Origin: an uncultured bacterium
GTDB taxonomy: Bacteria; Patescibacteriota; Saccharimonadia; Saccharimonadales; Saccharimonadaceae
Direction: 5' to 3'
Length of the DNA stretch: 64,000 nt
Assembly: GCA_937863415.1 (NCBI GenBank)
Contig: CALMFC010000014.1
Coordinates: 164,222-228,221, forward strand
Below the pieces are notes generated by a model, which saw only the letters and a list, made by a program, of their open reading frames with translations, ran no database searches and was not told where the DNA came from. The position numbers and the translations under genes are program-made. Shown here one piece after another: positions 58,454 to 64,000 of the stretch; positions within the stretch are counted from its first letter, which is position 1, and every line of letters starts with the position of its first letter.

Positions 58454-59596
58454 CTACTCGCTAACTTTGATGCTAGCCTGTGTTGATATTCTACGACCTT
58501 TCCAGGTCACCGTACCTAGACGATATCTAACGACACTTATAATCACCAATATCAGCTCTTGAACGACTATGGCAGGCCACAGCAGTGCACCGAGCCACCA
58601 ATTATGCCTCCACACCTTGGACAAATATTCTGCATAAATTGCGATGTACACACATAGTTGCCACAAACTAAATATTTGCACGTAAACCAAGTCATCGGCA
58701 AGCGCTATAGGTAAAATAATCGCTGGCAAGATTGCTATTGTTAATGCAATAACTGCCAAGATATTTTTGACTAAATTTCCGCCAAGTGTAGGGTATAGCA
58801 ACCTAACACTCGTTTCTATCTGGGATGACCACTTCTTTTCATAATTTACACCCAATAGCTCTGTTCCAATCAAAAATCGATACTTGTTCTGAACTGTTAA
58901 CCTAGCAGCTATTTTCGCCTCTGGTTGCACATGGTTTTTAAGGTCATTAAAGCCATTCATTTCATCGCGCAGGGTCCTGCGATTGATCATCCAGGCGTTA
59001 CTGGCGGTGGCCGGAGTCTTTTTGCTATGCATTACTAATTCTCGAAAGTACCTAAGCGGGGCAAAAATTACGCTACCGAGCCAACCGTCAGCGCGGCGTG
59101 GCAACACCGATACCATTGTGGCATCCTCGGACTTAGCGTACGCGACTAGCTGACCGATAGTGTCTGGTCCAATTAATGTATCGACATCCATAAACAACAC
59201 GTAGGTTCCGCTCGCTTCCAACATTAATTCCTGCAGGGCATGGTTTTTACCTAACCATTCTCCAGTTAATTTCGACCCTTCGACGAAACGAACGCCAGCG
59301 TGGGCAAATGACTTAATTAGAATCGACGTATCGTCAACAGAACTGTCGTCTAGCACAATAATCTCTAATTTAGGGTATGTGCTGGCTATGACACGCTCTA
59401 GACACCCCGTCATGGCATGAGTTTCATTTCGCGCTGGTATACAGACGCTCACACTAGGCAAATCGTCAATCATGGTCGATTCACTGACTAACTTTTTCAT
59501 CTGGAAGTGTTTAAAGGCGAACTGAAGTTTGACAACTAAATAAACACTAATTAACGTCGACGCAACAAAAAGAGCATAAAACATAAGTTCAATCAT
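58454..59596 (-). CDS. Membrane glycosyltransferase family 2
   Basis: 380 residues. N-terminal membrane segment at 3-25, then a GT-A domain with SVCIPARNE, the VLDDSSVDDT loop and the metal-binding D-x-D in FMDVDT. Several hydrophobic segments from about 285 to 365 follow. It resembles processive GT2 enzymes that build surface polysaccharide or glycolipid at the membrane. The -10 TATAAT (plus 59602-59607) is 5 nt before ATG, leaderless. It converges on the sensor kinase gene with a 4-nt gap. Confidence 0.88.
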   Translation of the reverse strand: MIELMFYALFVASTLISVYLVVKLQFAFKHFQMKKLVSESTMIDDLPSVSVCIPARNETHAMTGCLERVIASTYPKLEIIVLDDSSVDDTSILIKSFAHAGVRFVEGSKLTGEWLGKNHALQELMLEASGTYVLFMDVDTLIGPDTIGQLVAYAKSEDATMVSVLPRRADGWLGSVIFAPLRYFRELVMHSKKTPATASNAWMINRRTLRDEMNGFNDLKNHVQPEAKIAARLTVQNKYRFLIGTELLGVNYEKKWSSQIETSVRLLYPTLGGNLVKNILAVIALTIAILPAIILPIALADDLVYVQIFSLWQLCVYIAIYAEYLSKVWRHNWWLGALLWPAIVVQELILVIISVVRYRLGTVTWKGRRISTQASIKVSE

Positions 59597-59601
59597 CTAG
59601 C

Positions 59602-59607
59602 ATTATA
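59602..59607 (-). promoter_or_regulatory. GT2 promoter (leaderless)
   Basis: TATAAT on the minus strand 5 nt before ATG; an overlapping extended TGGTATTAT three bases upstream is an alternative. Both give a leaderless mRNA. Confidence 0.65.
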
Positions 59608-59645
59608 ATACCACTTTTAATAGATTGAGTCGCCATAAATTCATC

Positions 59646-59674
59646 TTGACATCCAGGGGTTTCCTCTATATAAT
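59646..59674 (+). promoter_or_regulatory. Consensus promoter of secE-nusG-rplK
   Basis: TTGACA at 59646-59651, 17-nt spacer, TATAAT at 59669-59674: a perfect sigma-70 type promoter, the strongest-looking in the window. Confidence 0.92.
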
Positions 59675-59683
59675 CTACTTGAC

Positions 59684-59706
59684 AGTCTGCAACGAGCAGA
59701 CTTTTT
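59684..59706 (+). terminator. Attenuator hairpin at the 5' end of the secE transcript
   Basis: Perfect 7-bp stem AGTCTGC (59684-59690), AACGA loop, GCAGACT (59696-59702), then TTTTAT. It starts within about 3 nt of the predicted transcription start and has all features of an intrinsic terminator, 19 nt before the secE start. It may attenuate the operon or cap and stabilise the mRNA. Confidence 0.75.
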
Positions 59707-59724
59707 ATATTAGGGAGTAAAAAC

Positions 59725-60069
59725 GTGGCAGCTAAGAAAAAGCTAACGATCAAGCCAATCGAACGTAGCGAAACTGGTAGCAAAATTACTAGAATCAAAG
59801 CGATTGATGCTGTACCTGTCAAAAAACACGAAGAACTAATGGCGGTTCCGGATGACCCAACCAAAAAACGTGGTTTTTTGGGAGTACTGCGGTCAATTGG
59901 TGGCTACTTTAAAGGCGCATGGGTCGAGCTAAAACAAGTTCGTTGGCCAACTCGCCGAGCTACCTGGGGCTTAACCGTTGCAGTAGTGCTGTTTACTCTA
60001 TTCTTTGTAGGTATGATAATCCTACTAGATGCTGTGTTTAAATCATTATTTGAATTAATTTTAGGATAA
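59725..60069 (+). CDS. secE: Preprotein translocase subunit SecE
   Basis: Small clamp subunit of the Sec translocon, partner of SecY at 27160. 114 residues; the conserved VELKQVRWPTRRATW amphipathic helix is followed by a single membrane span at about 82-106. The N-terminal 50 residues are Lys-rich. GTG start with AGGGAG upstream. The secE-nusG-rplK order is conserved in bacteria. Confidence 0.96.
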   Translation: MAAKKKLTIKPIERSETGSKITRIKAIDAVPVKKHEELMAVPDDPTKKRGFLGVLRSIGGYFKGAWVELKQVRWPTRRATWGLTVAVVLFTLFFVGMIILLDAVFKSLFELILG

Positions 60070-60075
60070 GGAACT

Positions 60076-60621
60076 ATGTCAAAAAACCGATACGATTCAT
60101 CACGCCAATGGTACGCAATCCACACTTACAGTGGATACGAAGAAAAAGTAGCCGACAGCATTCGTCAGCGCATTAACGCCGTCGACATGGCTGACAAAAT
60201 TTTCGATGTTATGGTACCCAAAGAAAAGCAAATCCAGATCAAAAATGGTAAACGTAAAGTTATCGAAGCGAAAATCTTCCAAGGCTACGCACTGGTCGAG
60301 ATGAAACTTACCGATGAGACTTGGTACATTGTCCGTAACACGCCTGGCGTTACTGGATTCGTCGGTACGGGTACCGAACCAACACCAGTGTCAGATAGCG
60401 AAATCAGCAAAATCAAAAAGCGCATGGGCGTCGAAGATCCTAAGCACCACATCGACTTCAATGTTGGTGAAGTGATTAGCATCACAGACGGTCCTTTCAA
60501 AGGCTTTGACGGTTCAATTAGCGAAATCGATACGCAAAAAGGTAAAGTTAAGGTCATGGTCAGCATGTTCGGACGCGATACGTCTGTAGAGCTTGACGCA
60601 TTACAGGTGCGTAAGGTATAA
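60076..60621 (+). CDS. nusG: Transcription elongation/termination factor NusG
   Basis: Binds RNA polymerase and couples it to the ribosome or Rho. QWYAIHTYSGYEEKVADSI at the N-terminus, YALVEMKLTDETWYIVRNTPGVTGFVG in the NGN domain (NTPGVTGFVG typical) and the KOW motif VGEVISITDGPFKGFDG at about 135-151. 181 residues. Starts 6 nt after secE. A promoter sits in its last codons. Confidence 0.97.
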   Translation: MSKNRYDSSRQWYAIHTYSGYEEKVADSIRQRINAVDMADKIFDVMVPKEKQIQIKNGKRKVIEAKIFQGYALVEMKLTDETWYIVRNTPGVTGFVGTGTEPTPVSDSEISKIKKRMGVEDPKHHIDFNVGEVISITDGPFKGFDGSISEIDTQKGKVKVMVSMFGRDTSVELDALQVRKV

Positions 60622-60622
60622 T
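60593..60622 (+). promoter_or_regulatory. rplK promoter inside the end of nusG
   Basis: TTGACG at 60593-60598, 18-nt spacer, TATAAT at 60617-60622 over the nusG stop. TGCGTAA (60608-60614) and TTACGCA (60630-60636) form an inverted repeat around the -10 box and could be an operator. Confidence 0.6.
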
Positions 60623-60628
60623 ACCCCA

Positions 60629-60775
60629 GTTACGCACTAGATATTAGCTTCAAAATATATTTAGTACAAGAAAGGAATCCTAAGGGAAAAGAGCAGCCCG
60701 CGCGGACGGATTCACTCCGACGCACGGCGCGATGAGAAAAACCGTAGGTTTGTCTTATACCCGAAGGGAAATTAT
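60629..60775 (+). promoter_or_regulatory. Structured leader of rplK
   Basis: 147-nt leader much richer in G and C than its surroundings. CGGA-TTCAC-TCCG (around 60706-60718) sits within a larger stem made of CGCGC and GCGCG. Then GAGAAAAACCGTAGG, a string reminiscent of L10/L1-type ribosomal leaders, then CCCGAAGGG before the ATG. Binding of L11, L1 or L10 is a guess from position. Confidence 0.45.
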
Positions 60776-61201
60776 ATGGCAAAGAAAATTATTGGCAATC
60801 TAAAACTTCGCATACCTGCTGGACGTGCGACTGCTGGACCTCCAGTTGGTTCAACATTGGGTCAATGGGGCCTAAACATGATGGATTTCATTAATCCATT
60901 CAACGAAGCAACCAAAGAATTACAAGGTAAAGACGTAATCGTTCACCTACAAGTTTACGAAGACCGGACATTTACCTGGAAATCGCTTGGTCGTCCTGTT
61001 GATGATTTGATTCGCGAAGCGATTAACATCAAAAAAGGAAGTGGCGTACCTCATACTGACAAGGTCGGTAAGATTACACGTGCTCAACTAGAGGCAATTG
61101 CTGAAATTAAAAAGGATCAGCTAAACGCTAATGACATGGATGGCCGTGTCAAGATTATCGCCGGCTCAGCTCGTTCAATGGGTGTCGAAGTTGAAGGATG
61201 A
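60776..61201 (+). CDS. rplK: 50S ribosomal protein L11
   Basis: GTPase-centre protein of the 50S stalk base. NLKLRIPAGRATAGPPVGSTLGQWG (AGRATAGPPVGSTLGQWG), NEATKELQGKDVIVHL and the C-terminal GSARSMGVEVEG are diagnostic. 141 residues. TGA stop. It is followed by a strong terminator and an inverted gene, not directly by rplA as in most bacteria. Confidence 0.98.
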   Translation: MAKKIIGNLKLRIPAGRATAGPPVGSTLGQWGLNMMDFINPFNEATKELQGKDVIVHLQVYEDRTFTWKSLGRPVDDLIREAINIKKGSGVPHTDKVGKITRAQLEAIAEIKKDQLNANDMDGRVKIIAGSARSMGVEVEG

Positions 61202-61216
61202 CTTTAGATTATAACG

Positions 61217-61246
61217 AAAAGAACTGCATCGAGGCAGTTCTTTTTG
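61217..61246 (+). terminator. rplK terminator, likely bidirectional
   Basis: Perfect 11-bp stem AAAAGAACTGC (61217-61227) and GCAGTTCTTTT (61234-61244), 6-nt loop, T-run. On the minus strand it can also end the FAD-oxidase transcript. Confidence 0.92.
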
Positions 61247-61259
61247 TTAGTTAAATATG

Positions 61260-62918
61260 TTAGAAATTCTTGCGGATGTGCGAGAAGCTATAATCCCAAT
61301 CGGCATTGGCTTTTTTACGAGGGTTAAATATGCCCTCTGGATCGAAGATATCTTTGACATCACGAAACAACTTAACCATCTTTTTGCCATACATCTTTTC
61401 TAGCCACGGCCCACGTACCAATCCATCATTATGCTCGCCACTCAGACTGCCTTTATACTCCAAAACTAGTTCATTAACTTCTTTCATAGCAGGCAATAAT
61501 TTATCACGATCTTTTTGATCCTCTAGGTCCATTAATGGGATGATATGGAAGTTACCGTCACCAATATGGCCGGCGATAGTTGCAAATAGTTTATATTTTT
61601 TGATAATCCTACGAATTTTTGGTAAAAACTCAGCTAGGTATTCAGGTTTTACAATTAAATCGTCGATAAACGGTGCCGTATGCTTGTCTTTGACTTTACT
61701 ACGCAACAACTGAAAGCTGTACCTGCGCATAATCCAAAATTTTTCACTAGACTTAGCAGTAGGAGTTTCTTCGATACCATCAATCTCGTAACGAGCCTTT
61801 GATTTACCAATATGTGCATGTAAATCTTTAATCTTTTCTCGCACTTCTTCGGCCGTTTCGCCGTTGAATTCAACCATCATGACTAGCTTTGGAATACCTT
61901 TAAGTAGCTGCAGCGCATCCGGAATCAAGCTAAAAACGAGCTTAACGAACCTAACTGGCCCAAGTAGCCGCAAGAAACTTGGCATAAAACGCATACTAAG
62001 AAGTAATGTTGCATCGTCAAAGCCCTCAAAAGTAACTGGTTTATATTTAAGAATTATTGGAATCAATTCTCCTAGTTTATTGATGTCGCGCATAAACAAC
62101 ACTAGCAGTCCAGTGTGTAGCGGTCGTTTTACTAATTTCAAAGTAGCCTCAGTTGTAAGACCTAGTGTGCCTTGAGCACCGACAATCATTTGAGTTAGAT
62201 CAAACACGCCAGTTTCGCGGTCCCAAACGTCCCACAGACGATAACCAGTAGAGTCTTTACTGACATCTGGCCTAGCTGCCTTTATTTCATCGTAGTTCTT
62301 CTCAATCAACTCAAATAACTCTCGGTAAACTTTACCCTCAAAGTCATTCTGTGCAATTTTTTTATCAAGTCCAGCTTTGTCTAGTGGTTTTACTACACGC
62401 TCTACGCCGTCGGCAAAGACAAACTTTAATTCAGGTACATATTGCTCGGTCTTGCCGTACATTAACGATCGTTCACCACCACTGTTATTATTTACAATCC
62501 CACCCATCATACAAAGATCGCGACTTGCAGGGTAGCTAGGGAATTCATAATCGCCAGTTTGTTTGTCAAAATCTCGGAAGAAGACTCCGGGTTGAGTAAC
62601 GGCAATATCATCATTATGAGATATGAACTTGGTCAGGTATTTGCTAAAGTCAACAATCACTGAGTCGTTTATTGCTGCACCACTCATGTCGGTCCCAGCG
62701 CTACGAGCAGTTAACGACAAATCTGGCATCGCTTTTTTATTATCTGCGACTAATTTAACCGCCTTCTCGACATCGTCAGCTGACTTGGGTGATATTACTA
62801 ATTTTGGTTTAATTTCGAACATTGATGCATCGTGCGAGTATAAATCTAAAATTTCATTAGAATCGTCGATATCACCACTAAATCCACTGCTACTGAGTAA
62901 CTTTTTAAATTCTTCCAT
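61260..62918 (-). CDS. FAD-linked oxidase, D-lactate dehydrogenase/GlcD type
   Basis: 552 residues. An FAD_binding_4 (PCMH) domain at about 30-215: SLTARSAGTDMSGAAIND, MMGGIVNNNSGGERSLMYGKT. Then an FAD-oxidase C-terminal domain with TIAGHIGDGNFHIIP (His ligands of the active site) and ending FNPRKKA. Likely oxidises D-lactate or another 2-hydroxy acid. In an organism expected to ferment, D-lactate is a plausible substrate, but this is inference. It lies inverted between rplK and rplA. Promoter TTGACA-18-TATGCT gives a near-leaderless mRNA. Confidence 0.93.
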   Translation of the reverse strand: MEEFKKLLSSSGFSGDIDDSNEILDLYSHDASMFEIKPKLVISPKSADDVEKAVKLVADNKKAMPDLSLTARSAGTDMSGAAINDSVIVDFSKYLTKFISHNDDIAVTQPGVFFRDFDKQTGDYEFPSYPASRDLCMMGGIVNNNSGGERSLMYGKTEQYVPELKFVFADGVERVVKPLDKAGLDKKIAQNDFEGKVYRELFELIEKNYDEIKAARPDVSKDSTGYRLWDVWDRETGVFDLTQMIVGAQGTLGLTTEATLKLVKRPLHTGLLVLFMRDINKLGELIPIILKYKPVTFEGFDDATLLLSMRFMPSFLRLLGPVRFVKLVFSLIPDALQLLKGIPKLVMMVEFNGETAEEVREKIKDLHAHIGKSKARYEIDGIEETPTAKSSEKFWIMRRYSFQLLRSKVKDKHTAPFIDDLIVKPEYLAEFLPKIRRIIKKYKLFATIAGHIGDGNFHIIPLMDLEDQKDRDKLLPAMKEVNELVLEYKGSLSGEHNDGLVRGPWLEKMYGKKMVKLFRDVKDIFDPEGIFNPRKKANADWDYSFSHIRKNF

Positions 62919-62926
62919 ATACAGAT

Positions 62927-62956
62927 AGCATAAGCTTTACACCTATGTCTTGTCAA
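62927..62956 (-). promoter_or_regulatory. FAD-oxidase promoter (leaderless)
   Basis: Minus strand: TTGACA (plus 62951-62956), 18-nt spacer, TATGCT (plus 62927-62932), 8 nt before the ATG. Its -35 overlaps the -35 of the rplA promoter by five bases. Confidence 0.7.
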
Positions 62957-62978
62957 TTAACACTAGTTATAGTAGAAT
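62950..62978 (+). promoter_or_regulatory. rplA promoter
   Basis: TTGTCA at 62950-62955, 17-nt spacer, TAGAAT at 62973-62978. Back-to-back with the FAD-oxidase promoter; only one polymerase could occupy the shared TTGTCAA at a time. Leader of about 65 nt with a CCATAT/ATATGG hairpin at 63005-63022 and GAAAGG as ribosome binding site. Confidence 0.65.
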
Positions 62979-63050
62979 ATATACATAACAAATCAATGTT
63001 GGGACCATATCATGCGATATGGGTTTGTACCACAGAAAGGGTTTACACCT

Positions 63051-64000
63051 ATGGCTAAAAAAGCCGATTTACTAGCTGAAGCTAAAAAGCTAAAGCTCGA
63101 CGTTACAGTGAAAAATACTATTGCTGAGATTGAATCAGCTATTAAAGCTGCCGCTGCACCAGTTGAAACAAAAGAAGCTGAGCCAGCGCCAGTAAAAGAA
63201 GTAAAAACTGCCAAAGCTGGCAAACGAAGTGAAAAAGCTATCGCCGAAGCCGAGGCAAAAGCAGAAAAAGAAGCTCGCAAAGAGGCAGGCGACACAACTC
63301 CTCAATCCGAAGAGGCCGAAGCAAAAGTCAAAAAAGGACCAAAGCCTGTAACACGCCCATTAATCGAACGACGCGGTAAAAAATATCGAAATCTAGCAAA
63401 GCAGGTTGATTCTGAAAAGATCTACAGCCTAACCGAAGCGTTAGAACTAGCCACCAAAACCAGTCCATCAAAATTCGATGCATCAGTCGAGATTCACGTC
63501 CGATTGGGCGTTGACCCTCGTCAAGCTGACCAAAACATCCGTGCAACCGTATCGCTACCCAACGGAACCGGTAAAACTGTCCGTGTAGCCGTATTTGCAC
63601 CTGATGCTGATCACGCTGCTGCAAAAAAAGCCGGCGCCGACATTGTTGGTGACGAAGAACTATTGCAATTACTTGACCGCGAAGAAGTTAATTTTGACAT
63701 CCTGGTCGCAACGCCACAATTCATGCCTCGTCTAGGTAAATATGCACGCCTGCTTGGTCCACGCGGACTAATGCCTAACCCAAAGAGTGGATCGGTAGCT
63801 ACTGACGTCGCCAAAGCCGTCACAGAAGCCAAAGCAGGTAAGGTTGAATATCGTGTCGATAAACAAGCTATCGTTCATCTAGCGATAGGTAAAGTATCGT
63901 TTGGTGCTGTTAAGTTAGAGCAGAACGCCCGCGTGTTCTTTGCTAGTTTACAAAGCCAAAAACCATCTAGTCTAAAAGGAATATACGTTAAAACAACCTC
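63051..64000 (+). CDS. rplA: 50S ribosomal protein L1 with N-terminal extension, 3' end cut off
   Basis: L1 stalk protein, which helps release the E-site tRNA. The gene runs off the window with 316 codons visible and no stop. L1 proper begins at about residue 105 (ERRGKKYRNLAKQVDSEK) and includes TPQFMPRLGKYARLLGPRGLMPNPKSG (LGPRGLMPNPKSG is diagnostic) and KVEYRVDKQAIVHLAIG. Ahead of it lie about 100 extra residues: a short helical segment KADLLAEAKKLKLDVTVKN that looks like a HeH/SAP-type nucleic-acid-binding motif, then Ala/Glu/Lys-rich sequence. Usual L1 is about 230 residues. Confidence 0.95.
   Translation, partial: MAKKADLLAEAKKLKLDVTVKNTIAEIESAIKAAAAPVETKEAEPAPVKEVKTAKAGKRSEKAIAEAEAKAEKEARKEAGDTTPQSEEAEAKVKKGPKPVTRPLIERRGKKYRNLAKQVDSEKIYSLTEALELATKTSPSKFDASVEIHVRLGVDPRQADQNIRATVSLPNGTGKTVRVAVFAPDADHAAAKKAGADIVGDEELLQLLDREEVNFDILVATPQFMPRLGKYARLLGPRGLMPNPKSGSVATDVAKAVTEAKAGKVEYRVDKQAIVHLAIGKVSFGAVKLEQNARVFFASLQSQKPSSLKGIYVKTT

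Noticed and set aside
60629..60775. Firm assignment of the rplK leader to the L10 or L1 leader families
   Set aside because: Some words are reminiscent (GAGAAAAACCGTAGG) but the full kink-turn and stem arrangement could not be verified by eye, so it is listed only as a structured leader.
1..64000. UGA recoded as glycine (genetic code 25, Gracilibacteria/SR1)
   Set aside because: Several intact genes end at TGA, for example rplK at 61201 and the membrane protein at 33506, and no conserved protein has an in-frame TGA.

Overview
The window reads as a gene-dense, moderately AT-rich chromosomal segment of a Candidate Phyla Radiation (Patescibacteria) bacterium, most likely a Saccharibacteria (TM7) member. 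Supporting signs: the S10/spc/alpha ribosomal clusters lack rpmD (L30) between rpsE and rplO and lack adk and map after secY; small ribosomal proteins (S14, L33, L36) are cysteine-free; several ribosomal proteins carry Lys/Ala-rich tails; genes overlap by 1-8 nt; TGA is used as an ordinary stop, which argues against the recoded Gracilibacteria/SR1 lineages. The phylum call is an inference from gene content and order, not from a tree.

Layout. 1-3.3 kb: 3' part of hisS, trigger factor, a small unknown gene, and clpP behind a CIRCE-like operator. 3.5-10.7 kb: rpoB-rpoC, with a beta-prime subunit that lacks both zinc-binding cysteine clusters. 10.8-16 kb: rpsL-rpsG-fusA, an unknown gene, and tuf with its own promoter and terminator. 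16.1-18.2 kb: rpsJ, cut off from the rest of the S10 operon by a bidirectional terminator and two inverted genes (small membrane protein, VanY-type carboxypeptidase). 18.2-32.9 kb: rplC to rplO, secY, then infA-rpmJ-rpsM-rpsK-rpsD-rpoA-rplQ-rplM-rpsI. 32.9-38 kb: membrane protein, trpS, an RluA-type pseudouridine synthase with an extra N-terminal domain, DNA polymerase III delta-prime, a TPR protein and an unknown protein. 38.2-38.7 kb: tRNA-Tyr, tRNA-Thr(TGT), tRNA-Thr(GGT) on the minus strand. 38.8-39.6 kb: yajQ and rpmG. 39.7-44.8 kb: a tightly overlapping minus-strand operon GT4-GH57-GH15-unknown, an alpha-glucan module. 44.9-48.8 kb: an accessory stretch with a broken tRNA-Trp copy, a GIY-YIG nuclease gene, an intact tRNA-Trp, further tRNA shards and palindromes, an HNH endonuclease, small membrane proteins and two sets of direct repeats. 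48.8-59.6 kb: nhaA, FMN reductase, 3-methyladenine glycosylase, tgt, an exported hydrolase, a P-loop kinase, a YgjP metalloprotease, a candidate structured RNA, an orphan sensor kinase and a GT2 enzyme. 59.6-64 kb: secE-nusG-rplK, an inverted FAD-linked oxidase, and rplA running off the end.

Two kinds of expression signal stand out. Translation-machinery operons have long structured leaders, Shine-Dalgarno sites and strong hairpin terminators or attenuators. Most single or metabolic genes have a TATAAT-like -10 box (often extended TGn) only 5-9 nt before the start codon and no Shine-Dalgarno, so they should be transcribed as leaderless mRNAs. The most unusual content is at tRNA genes: short perfect palindromes and partial tRNA copies surround tRNA-Trp and tRNA-Tyr, and at tRNA-Trp a GIY-YIG nuclease gene sits between a disrupted and an intact copy. 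This suggests a small tRNA-targeting nuclease element. A roughly 150-nt region at 56.6 kb can fold into a compact four-way junction and is a candidate new RNA.
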